This document shows positions 51,355 through 60,069 of a stretch of DNA of 64,000 nt, one piece after another; position 1 is the first letter of the stretch; each line of letters begins with the position of its first letter. Under the pieces are notes generated by a model, which was given only the letters and a program-made list of their open reading frames with translations, ran no database searches and was not told the origin of the DNA. Where the stretch lies: assembly GCF_900188095.1 (NCBI RefSeq), contig NZ_FZOT01000014.1:62001-126000 (forward strand), given 5' to 3'. Origin of the DNA: Noviherbaspirillum humi (GTDB lineage: Bacteria; Pseudomonadota; Gammaproteobacteria; Burkholderiales; Burkholderiaceae_D). A program made the position numbers and the translations under genes.

Positions 51355-51627
51355 GGCAATGTCTCCGCACTGGGTTCTCCTGCCGGTAGTTTGCAACCTC
51401 CATACCCAAGGCCCGCAACGCCCGGAAACGTCAAAAGGCGACATGGTTGAGCTCTAGGAAGTTCGATTCAGGACAGCATCGGCGCAGCATAGGCCATCCC
51501 GCGCAGCAAGAGTTGGCGGTTGAACAATTCGCGGCTGCCGGATTCAAACCGGTGTTGCCAAAGATTGCCGCGTGTTGACATGAAACGTCACGCGCGGCGG
51601 GTTTTCATTCACGCAAGGGGAATAGCA
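51355..51627. other. Intergenic stretch between divergent small genes
   Basis: This stretch of 273 bases separates the minus-strand 105-aa gene from the plus-strand 101-aa gene. A T-arm-like segment at about 51537-51557 does not extend to a tRNA fold. No promoter pair was convincing. Confidence 0.35.
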
Positions 51628-51933
51628 ATGCCATCACTGCACGGGATTCTGGTGGAACTCGGTATGGTTGAGCCGTTGCGCCACGAGGAAGGCGAGAACG
51701 ACGACGAACACCACACCGCCTGGATTGCCTCCGGCGGCAACTTCAACCCGGTGCCGGGCCAGCTCTACGAAGTGTCCTTCGGCCGCGTGCCGTTGGATGG
51801 CGAGGACCGCATCGTCAATGCCCGCGTGCGCATCGACGGCATCGGGCCGGACAGGTGGACCGACCTCGACACCGGCCAGCCGCTCGATTCGCGGCTGCAG
51901 CAGCTGCCGGTGCATGCCTACCGGCAGCTTTGA
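51628..51933 (+). CDS. Small hypothetical protein, 101 aa
   Basis: ATG 51628 is preceded by AAGGGGAATAGCA. The protein is acidic and beta-rich (GILVELGMVEPLRHEEGEND; PVPGQLYEVSFGRVPLDGED; RIVNARVRIDGIGPDRWTDL) with no signal peptide. It is convergent with the transporter operon. I do not recognise a family. Confidence 0.5.
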   Translation: MPSLHGILVELGMVEPLRHEEGENDDEHHTAWIASGGNFNPVPGQLYEVSFGRVPLDGEDRIVNARVRIDGIGPDRWTDLDTGQPLDSRLQQLPVHAYRQL

Positions 51934-51955
51934 GGCTTGGAGATTTATCAGGCTC

Positions 51956-52657
51956 CTAGACGCCGAGATATTGCGTCAGGGCGTCCTGCTTCTCCAGCAG
52001 CGACTTGGAGTTGTCGGCAAGCACGATGCGGCCTTTCTCCATCACCGCCGCCAGGTCCGTGTGGGACAGCACCGCGCGGTAATTGCGGTCCACGATCAAA
52101 GTGCTGATGCCGGTCTTGCAGATCTGCTCGATCACGCGCCAGATCTCCTGCACGATAAGCGGCGCCAAACCTTCCGTGGCTTCGTCGAGGATCAGCAGTT
52201 CCGGATTGGTCATCAGCGCGCGGCCGATCGACACCATCTGCTGCTCGCCGCCGGAGAGCTGCTGGCCGCCATGGTCCAGCCTCTCCTTGATGCGCGGGAA
52301 GGTTTCCAGCACCCGCTCGAAATTCCAGTCGTTGCGGCCGTTGACGCCGGCGCGGGCGCTCATGATCAGGTTTTCCCGCACCGACAGGTTGGGGAAGATG
52401 CCGCGGCCTTCCGGCACGTAGCCGATGCCGAGGCGGGCCATCTTTTCCGGCGGCAGGCCGGTGACGTCGCGCCCGTTCCAGGCGATCTTGCCGGAGGCGG
52501 CCGGCACGTAGCCGAGCACCGAGCGGATCAGGGTGGTTTTGCCCATGCCGTTGCGGCCCATCAGGCCGAGCGATTTGCCGGCGGGGATGGACAGGTCCAC
52601 GCCCTGCAGGACGTGGCTGTCGCCGTAGTAGGTGTTGAGGGAGTCGATGCGCAGCAA
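51956..52657 (-). CDS. LivF-type ABC ATP-binding protein (benzoate-cluster transporter)
   Basis: This 233-residue ATPase is of the branched-chain amino acid/hydrophobic amide class. Walker A is GRNGMGKTT (about residues 37-45), the signature is LSGGEQQM, and Walker B is LLILDEATEGL. It powers uptake with the LivG-type ATPase and two permeases encoded upstream. In box clusters this transporter class is thought to import benzoate or a related aromatic acid. It is the last gene of the minus-strand operon. Confidence 0.9.
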   Translation of the reverse strand: MLRIDSLNTYYGDSHVLQGVDLSIPAGKSLGLMGRNGMGKTTLIRSVLGYVPAASGKIAWNGRDVTGLPPEKMARLGIGYVPEGRGIFPNLSVRENLIMSARAGVNGRNDWNFERVLETFPRIKERLDHGGQQLSGGEQQMVSIGRALMTNPELLILDEATEGLAPLIVQEIWRVIEQICKTGISTLIVDRNYRAVLSHTDLAAVMEKGRIVLADNSKSLLEKQDALTQYLGV

Positions 52658-52691
52658 GGCGGCCTCTGTGTGGTTCTATCGTTCTTGGTCG

Positions 52692-53465
52692 TTAATGGGC
52701 GTTGGCTTCGCCGAGATAGGCGACCTGCACTTCCGGATTGGTGCGTATGGCTTCCGGCGCGTCGCTGGCGATCACCTGGCCGTTGACCATCACGGTGATG
52801 CGGTCGGCCACGCGGAACACCGCGTCCATGTCGTGCTCCACCAGCAGGATGGCGTGGCTGGCCTTGAGCCTATGCAGCAGCGCCAGCATGCGGTCGGTTT
52901 CCTCCGCGCCCATGCCGGCCAGCGGCTCGTCCAGCAGCAGCACGCGCGGGCGGGTGGCGAGGCACATCGCGATCTCCAGCTGCCGCTTCTGGCCATGGCT
53001 CATGCTGCCGGCGGTGAGGTGGGCCGAATTGGCGAGTCCGGCCGCTTCCAGCGCTTCCTGGGCGATGCCGACGCTGTGGCTGCACAGGGCGGCGCGCTCC
53101 CAGATCGCCCAGGGCCGCTGCTTCGATGCCTGGGCCGCGAGGCGGCAGTTCTCCAGCACGGTGAAGCTGGGGTAGATGGTGGTGCGCTGGTAGCTGCGGC
53201 CGATGCCTGCCTGCGCGCGCTTCGGCTGCGGCCAGCGGCTGATGTCCTGGCCGTCCAGCCGCACTTCACCGGCCGAGGGCGGGACTTCACCCGACAGCAT
53301 GTTGATCAGGGTGGACTTGCCGGCGCCGTTGGTGCCGATGACGGCATGCACTTCGCCGACGTGCAGGTCGAGCGAGACATTGTTCACCGCCTTCAGGCCG
53401 CCCCACTGGCGGGTCAGCTGCAGCGCCTGCAGCAGGGGTCGGGATGCGTTGCTCATCGATGTCAT
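52692..53465 (-). CDS. LivG-type ABC ATP-binding protein
   Basis: This 257-residue protein has Walker A GTNGAGKST, the LivG-class signature region SMSHGQKRQLEIAMCLA and Walker B VLLLDEPLAGM, followed by LVEHDMDAVFRVADRITVM. The C-terminal extension ending IRTNPEVQVAYLGEANAH is typical of LivG. It overlaps the LivM-type stop by one base. It pairs with the LivF-type protein to energise the transporter. Confidence 0.9.
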   Translation of the reverse strand: MTSMSNASRPLLQALQLTRQWGGLKAVNNVSLDLHVGEVHAVIGTNGAGKSTLINMLSGEVPPSAGEVRLDGQDISRWPQPKRAQAGIGRSYQRTTIYPSFTVLENCRLAAQASKQRPWAIWERAALCSHSVGIAQEALEAAGLANSAHLTAGSMSHGQKRQLEIAMCLATRPRVLLLDEPLAGMGAEETDRMLALLHRLKASHAILLVEHDMDAVFRVADRITVMVNGQVIASDAPEAIRTNPEVQVAYLGEANAH

Positions 53466-54499
53466 CAGTGCGTCTTTCCTTCGCGGCGCCTGCCGCGGCC
53501 GGTGAGGTAGCGGCCGAGGCCGATCAGGCCGTCCGGCAGCAGGGCGACGAACAGGATCATGGTCAGGCCGAGGGTCAGCTGCCAGTGGTCGGCCAGGCGG
53601 CCGAGGATGGCTTCGGACGAGAAGAACTCCTTCAGCAGCACGAAGGCAACGGCGCCGATCACCGAGCCGCGCAGGCTGCCGAGCCCGCCGAGGATGATCA
53701 TCAGCAGGATGGCGCCGGACTCGTGCCAGGACAGGAACTCCGGATTGACCACGCCATCCTTGGCCACCACCACGAACCCCGCCAGCCCGGCCAGCGTGCC
53801 GGCGATGACGAAGGCGGCCAGCTTGTAGCCGTAGGTGGAGAAGCCGGTGGCCAGCATGCGCTGTTCGTTGACGCGGATGCCTGACAGCGCACGGCCGAAG
53901 CGCGAGCGCAGGATCAGCGCCAGCAGCGCGTAGGTGGCGACCAGGCTGCCGAGCGTGAAGTAGTACAGGTGCATGCGGTCGTTGAGGTCGATCAGCGTGG
54001 CGCCGAACAGCGCCAGTTCCGGCTTGGCGTTGAGGTAGATGCCGTCGCTGCCGCCGCCGAAATTGGTGTCGTGGAAGACAAAGTAGGCCATCTGGGCGAA
54101 GGCCAGCGTCACCATGATGAAATACACGCCCTTGGTGCGCAGGCTGAGCGCGCCCACCACCAGCGCATACAGCCCGGCGCAGGCCATGGAAGCCGGCAGC
54201 AGCCAGCCGATGGAAGGCGTTGAGGTGAGCGGCGCCGACAGCATCACGGTGGCATAGGCGGCGATGCCGAAGAAGGCGGCATGGCCGAGGCTGACCAGGC
54301 CGGTGGTGCCGACCAGCAGCTCCAGGCTCAGCGCCAGGATGCCGTAGGCCATGATCTTCATCGACAGGTCCTGCATGTAGCCGGACAGGAAGAAGGGCAG
54401 GGCGGCCAGGATGATGGCGGCAATCACCGGCGCCAGCCAGTCGACGCGGCTCACCGGCGGTCGCGCCACGACCACGCCGCTCGTAGAGGAAATCGCCAT
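53465..54499 (-). CDS. LivM-type ABC permease
   Basis: This 344-residue permease has about ten membrane segments and the family motif SLGHAAFFGIAAYATVML. A cytoplasmic loop (SRFGRALSGIRVNEQRMLAT) carries the coupling-helix region, and IILGGLGSLRGSVIGAV is characteristic. ATG 54499 follows the LivH-type stop by 2 bases, with AAGGAAGGGG as its ribosome site. The frame is open further upstream only as a shadow of livH. Confidence 0.9.
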   Translation of the reverse strand: MAISSTSGVVVARPPVSRVDWLAPVIAAIILAALPFFLSGYMQDLSMKIMAYGILALSLELLVGTTGLVSLGHAAFFGIAAYATVMLSAPLTSTPSIGWLLPASMACAGLYALVVGALSLRTKGVYFIMVTLAFAQMAYFVFHDTNFGGGSDGIYLNAKPELALFGATLIDLNDRMHLYYFTLGSLVATYALLALILRSRFGRALSGIRVNEQRMLATGFSTYGYKLAAFVIAGTLAGLAGFVVVAKDGVVNPEFLSWHESGAILLMIILGGLGSLRGSVIGAVAFVLLKEFFSSEAILGRLADHWQLTLGLTMILFVALLPDGLIGLGRYLTGRGRRREGKTH

Positions 54500-54501
54500 G
54501 G

Positions 54502-55374
54502 TCAGTACCCCTTCCTTACCAGTCCTTCCGGACGCCAGATCAGGATGACGGCCATCAGCAGGTAGATGCCGATGCCGCTCATCTGCGCGAAGAACACCTT
54601 GCCGAAGGTGTCGACGAAGCCCACCAGCAGCGAGGCGATCAGCGCGCCGGAAATCGAGCCGATGCCGCCGATCACCACCACCACGAAGCAGATGATGAGG
54701 ATGTGGCCGCCCATGCCCGGATACACCGAAGACATCGGCGCGGCGATCATGCCGGCGAAGGCTGCCAATACCACGCCGGCGGCGAACACCGAGCGGTACA
54801 GCAGGCGGATGTTGATGCCCAGGCCGCGCACCATGTCGCGGTTGCTGGCGCCGGCGCGCACCATCATGCCCAGGCGGGTGCGGTTGACGACGTAATACAG
54901 GCCCAGCGCCACCACTAGGCAGGCGGCGGAGGCGAACAGCCGGTACACCGGGTAGGTCATGATGCCGCCGAGCGAAAAGCCGCCGGCCAGCCAGTCCGGC
55001 ACCTTGACGCCGTGGACGTCGTTGCCGACCAGGATGCTGCGTATCTCCTCGAACACCAGGATGAGGGAGTAGGTCATCAGCACCTGCTGCAGGTGGTCGC
55101 GCTGGTAGAGGAAGCTGAAGAACACCCATTCGAGCAGGAAGCCGAGGATGGCGGCGATCACCACGCCGGCCGCTATCTGCACCAGGAAGTAGTCGCCGAA
55201 GTAGGGCGCCAGCATGAAGGCGAGGTAGGCGCCGATCATGTAGAAGCTGCCATGGGCGAGGTTGATCACGCCCATGATGCCGAAGATCAGGGTCAGGCCG
55301 GAGGCGACCAGGAACAGCAGCAGGCCGTACTGGATGGCGTTGAGGCACTGGACGAGGAAGGTGGAGAGTTCCAT
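54502..55374 (-). CDS. LivH-type ABC permease
   Basis: This 290-residue permease begins MELSTFLVQCLNAIQYGLLL, with about eight membrane segments and the LivH motifs VINLAHGSFYMIGAY and VVVIGGIGSISGALIAS. It forms the channel with the LivM-type protein. The preceding 400 bases hold a repeat array that separates it from the binding-protein gene, so the permease genes may be expressed at a different level. Confidence 0.9.
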   Translation of the reverse strand: MELSTFLVQCLNAIQYGLLLFLVASGLTLIFGIMGVINLAHGSFYMIGAYLAFMLAPYFGDYFLVQIAAGVVIAAILGFLLEWVFFSFLYQRDHLQQVLMTYSLILVFEEIRSILVGNDVHGVKVPDWLAGGFSLGGIMTYPVYRLFASAACLVVALGLYYVVNRTRLGMMVRAGASNRDMVRGLGINIRLLYRSVFAAGVVLAAFAGMIAAPMSSVYPGMGGHILIICFVVVVIGGIGSISGALIASLLVGFVDTFGKVFFAQMSGIGIYLLMAVILIWRPEGLVRKGY

Positions 55375-55420
55375 GGTGGCTAATGTTGGCTGCTTAATCC
55401 CCACCTTCTGGAGGAGGATA

Positions 55421-55495
55421 GGGGCGTAGCAGGGATTTCGCGGAGCACCGCTCCGCGCCTGCGAAGCCGGTTGCGCCTGCAAGCGCAACCGTGGG
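55421..55495. repeat. Structured repeat, copy 1
   Basis: Begins GGGGCGTAGCAGGGA and ends GTGGG. Hairpin A: CGCGGAG (55439-55445) pairs with CTCCGCG (55451-55457). Hairpin B: GGTTGCGC (55469-55476) pairs with GCGCAACC (55483-55490). The linker CCTGCGAAGCCG lies between them. Flanks and linker match copy 2; the stems do not. Confidence 0.8.
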
Positions 55496-55522
55496 TGAGG
55501 CTCAAAGCCTGACTAATTAGTC

Positions 55523-55543
55523 CCCTCCCCTTCAAGGGGAGGG
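55523..55543. repeat. C/G-rich hairpin between the repeat copies
   Basis: CCCTCCCCTT and AAGGGGAGGG form a perfect stem with a one-base centre. A near-identical hairpin lies at 55689-55709 (CCCTCCCCC, loop TGA, GGGGGAGGG). Both could act as terminators or form part of the repeat unit. Confidence 0.65.
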
Positions 55544-55546
55544 TTA

Positions 55547-55620
55547 GGGGCGTAGCAGGGAATTCGGACAGCATGCTGTCCGCCTGCGAAGCCGTCAGCG
55601 CGTTTCCGCGCTGACGTGGG
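55547..55620. repeat. Structured repeat, copy 2
   Basis: Begins GGGGCGTAGCAGGGA and ends GTGGG. Hairpin A: CGGACAG (55565-55571) pairs with CTGTCCG (55576-55582), loop CATG. Hairpin B: GTCAGCGCG (55594-55602) pairs with CGCGCTGAC (55607-55615), loop TTTC. The linker CCTGCGAAGCCG is identical to copy 1. Confidence 0.8.
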
Positions 55621-55688
55621 GTGGGATGGGGTTCCAGTGTGATCAAAGGATGTTCTTTAGGTGCGGAAGAAACCCACCCTCACTCCAA

Positions 55689-55709
55689 CCCTCCCCCTGA
55701 GGGGGAGGG
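55689..55709. repeat. C/G-rich hairpin downstream of repeat copy 2
   Basis: CCCTCCCCC (55689-55697), loop TGA, GGGGGAGGG (55701-55709). It lies 64 bases beyond the stop of the binding-protein gene on the minus strand and may attenuate that transcript. Confidence 0.65.
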
Positions 55710-55772
55710 AGTCCCAGCGTTGAGAGGAGAAGGATTGAAAGAATCAAAAAATCACTTATGACCCATTCCTAC

Positions 55773-56942
55773 TCACATCTTGCACCCGCGCCCCGGATCC
55801 GCCAGCGCCTTCACCGCCACGCCCTTGTACTCATTGAGCTTGCCGTTCACCTGGCGCAGGTAGAAGTCCTGCACCGGGTTGTGCGCCGCAGACAGGGTGA
55901 ACTTGCCGCGCGGGCTGTCGATGGTGGCTTTCTCCATCGCCGGGATCAGCTTGTCGCGGTTCTTGATGTCGCCGCCCGCCGCCTGCAGGCCGGCCGCCAG
56001 CAGCTGGGCGCTGTCATAGCCCTGCACCGCATAGACGTCGGCATTGGTCTTGTAGGCCTTGGCGAAGGCCAGGCGGAACTGCTTGTCGCGGGCGATGTCG
56101 AGGTTGTCGGCATAGTGCAGGGTGGTCAGCAGGCCTTGGGCGGAATCGCCCTGCGCCTCCAGCGTGCCGTCGGTGAGGAAGCCGGGGCCGTACAGCGGAA
56201 TGGTCTTGTTGAGGCCGGCCGCCACGTAATCCTTCACGAACTTCACGGCGCCGCCGCCGGCGAAGAAGGCGTAGACCGCATCCGGCTTCTGTGCCGCGAT
56301 CTCCGTCAGCAGCGCCTGGAACTCGACGTTGGGGAAGGGCAGGGTGAGGTTCTGGGTGACCTTGCCGCCGCCTTTCTCGAAGCCTTCGGTGAAGCCCTTC
56401 ACCGATTCGGTGCCGGCGGCGTAGTTCCAGGTGATGGTCATCGCCTTCTTGTGGCCTTTCTCGGCGGCCACCTTGCCCATGGCCACGCCTGGCTGGGAAT
56501 TGGAGAAGGAGGTGCGGAAGATGGTCTTGCCGCACATCGGGCCGGTGATGGCGTCGGCGCCGGCATTCGGAATCACGAGCAGGGTATTGCTGTCCTTGGC
56601 CGCCTTCGCCATGGCCAGCGCCACGCCCGAGTGCACCGTGCCGACCACCACGTCGACCTGGTCGCGCTTGATCAGCTTGTTGATGTTGTCGGTGGCCTTG
56701 GACGGCTCCGATTCGTCGTCCACCTTGAAGTACTGGATCTCGCGTCCGCCGAGCTTGCCGCCCTGCTCGGCCACGTACAGCTTGAAGCCGTTCTCGATCA
56801 TGTTGCCGAGGTTGGCGTAGGTGCCGGTGTAGGGCAGCATGAAGCCGACCTTGATCGGGGCATTCTGCGCCGAGGCATTGCCCGCCAGGCACATCGCCGC
56901 GACGGCGAGGCCGGCCCAGCCGAGTTTGAACGTGGATGTCAT
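55773..56942 (-). CDS. Liv-type periplasmic substrate-binding protein of the benzoate-cluster transporter
   Basis: This 389-residue type I binding protein has a signal peptide ending GNASAQ (about residue 26) and IKVGFMLPYTGTYANLGNMI, the usual opening of the LivK/aromatic-binding class. VVVGTVHSGVALAMAKAA and VYAVQGYDSAQLLAAGLQ follow. AAGGAGAC precedes ATG 56942. It supplies the LivHMGF-type proteins downstream. Its place beside benzoate-CoA ligase and the box genes suggests benzoate or a related aromatic acid as ligand; this is inference. Confidence 0.9.
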   Translation of the reverse strand: MTSTFKLGWAGLAVAAMCLAGNASAQNAPIKVGFMLPYTGTYANLGNMIENGFKLYVAEQGGKLGGREIQYFKVDDESEPSKATDNINKLIKRDQVDVVVGTVHSGVALAMAKAAKDSNTLLVIPNAGADAITGPMCGKTIFRTSFSNSQPGVAMGKVAAEKGHKKAMTITWNYAAGTESVKGFTEGFEKGGGKVTQNLTLPFPNVEFQALLTEIAAQKPDAVYAFFAGGGAVKFVKDYVAAGLNKTIPLYGPGFLTDGTLEAQGDSAQGLLTTLHYADNLDIARDKQFRLAFAKAYKTNADVYAVQGYDSAQLLAAGLQAAGGDIKNRDKLIPAMEKATIDSPRGKFTLSAAHNPVQDFYLRQVNGKLNEYKGVAVKALADPGRGCKM

Positions 56943-56991
56943 TCTTGTCTCCTTCAAGGGTTGTTGTTTCATTCGGCCGGCGCCAGCGGAT

Positions 56992-57792
56992 CTACCGGGC
57001 CGGCTGCTGCATGAAGCCACCTGCTTTTTCTATCAGCGCCTGCGGCTGGTCGCGATGCGGCGAATGCCCGCAGCGCGGCAGGACCAGCAGTTCGGCGCGC
57101 GGCAACCTTCGCTTGATGCCGCGTATCTGCTCCAGCGTGCCGTATTCGTCCTCCTCGCCCTGCACCGCAAGCACCGGGCAAGCTATCTTATCCAGTTCGC
57201 CCTCGATATTCCACTCCCGGAACGCCGGATCGAGCCAGATTTGGTTCCAGCCCCAGAAGGCGGAATCCGCGTCGGCGTGGTAGCGGCCCAGCTTCGCTCG
57301 CAAATCCGTGGCGAGAAAGGCCTCGCGCGCCTGCGCGATGCTGTCGACGGTCAGCTGCTCGACCAAGATGTGCGGCGCCACCGCCACCACGCCGCTGACC
57401 GATTGCGGAAAGGCGGCGGCGTGCAGCAGCGCGATGGACGCGCCGTCGCTGTGGCCGAACAGCCAGGGCCGCTGCACGCCCATGGCCTCGAAGAAAGCCG
57501 GCAAGACCTCGCGCGCCTGCGCGTGCATGAAGCCGACCGGCCATCGCTCCTCCGCCGGCCGCGGGGTCGATCGTCCGTAGCCGTAGCGAGAGAAGACGAG
57601 GCCGGCGAAGCCGTGCTCGCGGCAGAAGCGCTCCGGAAAATCCTTCCACATGGAAACCGAGCCGAGCCCCTCGTGCAGGAACACCACCGTCGGGAAGCGG
57701 GATTCGCGCTCGCCTACCCACTGGTATTCGAGCCGGATCGGCCGGCCGCGCCAGTCGATCTCGACGAAGCGGACGGTTTCCTCGCCCGCCAT
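56992..57792 (-). CDS. Alpha/beta hydrolase of the box cluster
   Basis: This 266-residue alpha/beta hydrolase has the oxyanion-side motif FLHEGLGS, the nucleophile elbow GHSDGAS (Ser near residue 115) and a late RCGHSPH with the catalytic His. No signal peptide is present. Its start overlaps the ligase stop by one base. Hydrolases of this type accompany many box clusters and may act as a thioesterase or lactonase that relieves dead-end CoA esters, but no specific reaction is established here. Confidence 0.85.
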   Translation of the reverse strand: MAGEETVRFVEIDWRGRPIRLEYQWVGERESRFPTVVFLHEGLGSVSMWKDFPERFCREHGFAGLVFSRYGYGRSTPRPAEERWPVGFMHAQAREVLPAFFEAMGVQRPWLFGHSDGASIALLHAAAFPQSVSGVVAVAPHILVEQLTVDSIAQAREAFLATDLRAKLGRYHADADSAFWGWNQIWLDPAFREWNIEGELDKIACPVLAVQGEEDEYGTLEQIRGIKRRLPRAELLVLPRCGHSPHRDQPQALIEKAGGFMQQPAR

Positions 57793-59363
57793 CAGAATTG
57801 CGTCTCCAGGGCGCGCAGCTTGAAGCGCTGGATCTTGCCGGTGGCGGTCTTCGGCAGTTCATCGACGAACACGATGTCGCGCGGATACTTGTGCGGCGTG
57901 AGCCGGCCCTTGACGAAGGCCTTCAGCTCGCCCTGCAGGGCGTCGGCATCGACGCGGCTTTCCTTCAGCACCACGTAGGCGATGGTCTTGATCAGGCCGG
58001 TCTGGTCGGCGCGGCCGACGACGGCGCATTCCAGCACCTGCGGATGCTCGATCAGGGCCGACTCCACCTCGATCGGTGACACATACTGGCCGCTGACCTT
58101 GATCATGTCGTCGCTGCGGCCGGCGTAGGTGTAGTAGCCGTCGGCGTCCATCACGTACTTGTCGCCGCTCTTGAGCCAGTCGCCCTGGAAGGTGGCGCGG
58201 GTCTTCTCGCGGTTGTTCCAGTACAGCCAGGCGGCGCTCGGCCCCTTGATGTAGAGGTCGCCGATCTCGCCGGCGCCGACCGGCCGGCCGCCATCGTCGC
58301 GCAGCTCGATCTCGTAGCCCGGTACCGGCCGGCCGGTGCTGCCGTAGCGCACTTCGCCCAGGCGGTTGGAGAGGAAGATGTGCAGCATCTCGGTGGAGCC
58401 GAGGCCGTCCAGGATGTGGCAGCCGAAATGGGCGGTGAAACGCTCGCCCACCTCGCGCGGCAGGGCTTCGCCGGCGGAGGCGCAGACGCGCAGCGCCACC
58501 TGGTCGCGCGGCGGCAGCTCGGGCGAGGCCAGCATGGCCACGTACAGGGTCGGCACGCCGTAGAACACCGTGGGCTGGTGCCGCGTCAGGCGGGCGAACA
58601 CCGCCGGCGGCGTCGGCCGCTCCGCCATCAGCACCACGGTGGCGCCCACCGACAGCGGGAAGGTCAGGCCGTTGCCGAGGCCATAGGCGAAGAACAGCTT
58701 GGCGGCGGAAAACGCGATGTCGTCCTCGCGGATGCCGAGGATGGGCTTGCCGTAGAGCTCGGCGGTCCAGTAGAGGTTGGCGTGGGTGTGCACCGTGCCC
58801 TTGGGGCGGCCGGTGGAGCCGGACGAATAGAGCCAGAAGGCGAAGGCGTCGCCATGGGTATCGGCGCTGGTGGCCAGCGGCTCGCTTTCCAGCAGGCTGT
58901 CGAAGGTGAGGGTGTCGGCCTGGGAATCGGCGCCGGCGCCGGAGACGATCACCAGCGGCTGCGCTTCAGACTGCGCCAGCGCCTCGCTGACGCAGGCCAG
59001 CACCGGCATCGATACCAGCACCGCCTTGGCGCCGCTGTGCTCCAGCATGTAGGCATAGTCGGCGGCGGGCAGCAAGGTGTTCACCGGCACCGGCACCACG
59101 CCGGCGTACAGGGCGCCAAGGAAGGCGACCGGAAAATCCACCGTGTCCTGCATCACCATCAGCACCCGGTTCTCCGGCTGCAAGCCTTGCGCCAGCAGCC
59201 CGGCGGCGATGCGGCGCACGCGCTGCGCCAGCTCGCCGTAGGTCAGGCTGCCCTGGTCGTCGATGAAGGCGGTCTTGCCGGCGCGGCCGGCGTTGAGGTC
59301 GAGAAGGTGGCGGGCGAAGTTGAAGCGTTCGGGCAGCGCGCCGGCTGCTGGCTGTGGGCTCAT
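57792..59363 (-). CDS. bclA: Benzoate-CoA ligase
   Basis: This 523-residue adenylate-forming enzyme converts benzoate, ATP and CoA to benzoyl-CoA, the first step of the box pathway. Visible are the P-loop YSSGSTGRPKGTVHTH (about residues 177-192), the A5 region GLGSTEMLHIFLS, GDKYVMDADGYYTYAGRSDD (A7/A8) and the C-terminal LPKTATGKIQRFKLR with the acyl-adenylate lysine. The length and these motifs match BclA/BadA-type benzoate-CoA ligases. Close homologues can also use 2-aminobenzoate or fluorobenzoates. It is followed directly by the alpha/beta hydrolase gene. Confidence 0.92.
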   Translation of the reverse strand: MSPQPAAGALPERFNFARHLLDLNAGRAGKTAFIDDQGSLTYGELAQRVRRIAAGLLAQGLQPENRVLMVMQDTVDFPVAFLGALYAGVVPVPVNTLLPAADYAYMLEHSGAKAVLVSMPVLACVSEALAQSEAQPLVIVSGAGADSQADTLTFDSLLESEPLATSADTHGDAFAFWLYSSGSTGRPKGTVHTHANLYWTAELYGKPILGIREDDIAFSAAKLFFAYGLGNGLTFPLSVGATVVLMAERPTPPAVFARLTRHQPTVFYGVPTLYVAMLASPELPPRDQVALRVCASAGEALPREVGERFTAHFGCHILDGLGSTEMLHIFLSNRLGEVRYGSTGRPVPGYEIELRDDGGRPVGAGEIGDLYIKGPSAAWLYWNNREKTRATFQGDWLKSGDKYVMDADGYYTYAGRSDDMIKVSGQYVSPIEVESALIEHPQVLECAVVGRADQTGLIKTIAYVVLKESRVDADALQGELKAFVKGRLTPHKYPRDIVFVDELPKTATGKIQRFKLRALETQF

Positions 59364-59420
59364 GGTTGTCTCCTGCGGTTCTGCTTCCGGCTCTCGCGCG
59401 GCCGGTACGGGGTGAGAGGG

Positions 59421-59897
59421 TCAGTTCGCGCCGGCTGGGGTGAACTGGATGGCGCCTTGGGGCAGCAGATATAGCACCAGCGCCCGGCCCTGGGTCACGG
59501 TCGGGTGATGCGCGCTTCCCGGACCGTAGACGCACCAGCCGGCGGGGCGGGAATCGAAGGCCGCATCCTTGGTGAGGGGCATGATCATGTCGATCTCGCC
59601 GTTGGGATGGGCATGGTGCGGGCCGATGACGTTGTCCATGTCCACCACGTCCACGCTGAAGCCATGGGTGGCGTCGCTCGCCTTCAGCACCCGGCCGTAG
59701 CGGATGCCGGCGGCCTCGCGGTTGCACATCCAGCCTTCCTCCGTTCCCTTGATGCAGGCGTTGAAGATGGCCTCGTAGAGCGGCGAGCCCGGGCCGAATT
59801 CATCGTTCAGCCGGGCCTCGAGATTGGCGTCGAGCGGCTCGCCGTTGATCTTTTCCGTCAGTTCGGCGATCAATTCCTGAAACCCCGTGACATCCAT
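59421..59897 (-). CDS. DUF4863/PnbB-family protein of the box cluster
   Basis: This 158-residue cupin-like protein has the segment VIGPHHAHPNGEIDMIMPLT (possible metal-binding His/Glu) and RPAGWCVYGPGSAHHPTVTQ. The family includes the 4-hydroxylaminobenzoate lyase PnbB and is often found in box clusters. Whether it acts on a hydroxylaminobenzoate here is unknown. It is the first gene of the minus-strand operon, divergent from boxR, with GAGGAGG 7 bases before ATG 59897. Confidence 0.8.
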   Translation of the reverse strand: MDVTGFQELIAELTEKINGEPLDANLEARLNDEFGPGSPLYEAIFNACIKGTEEGWMCNREAAGIRYGRVLKASDATHGFSVDVVDMDNVIGPHHAHPNGEIDMIMPLTKDAAFDSRPAGWCVYGPGSAHHPTVTQGRALVLYLLPQGAIQFTPAGAN

Positions 59898-59968
59898 GCG
59901 GTTGCCTCCTCGATTGGAATCTTGTTAGAGTGTCCGGCAAGTTCCGAACTATAGTGCTTTCGGGCCGA

Positions 59969-59997
59969 GTTTAAATGTATTATCTTGCATATGTCAA
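59969..59997 (-). promoter_or_regulatory. Possible promoter of the benzoate uptake and activation operon
   Basis: On the minus strand TTGACA (59997-59992) is followed after 17 bases by TTAAAC (59974-59969), a weak -10. A TGCA lies in the spacer, like those at the boxC promoter, which would suit control by BoxR. Confidence 0.35.
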
Positions 59998-60069
59998 TCC
60001 AAAGCAGGAAACTATATTTCATTCCTTTGGGCGGCTCGCCGAACGACTCATTCTTCAACCACCGGCCTC

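Noticed and set aside
51530-51600. T-arm-like segment (GCCGG, loop with TTCAAA, CCGGT) considered as a tRNA
   Set aside because: The loop phase is wrong, and no anticodon arm, D-arm or acceptor stem can be formed around it.
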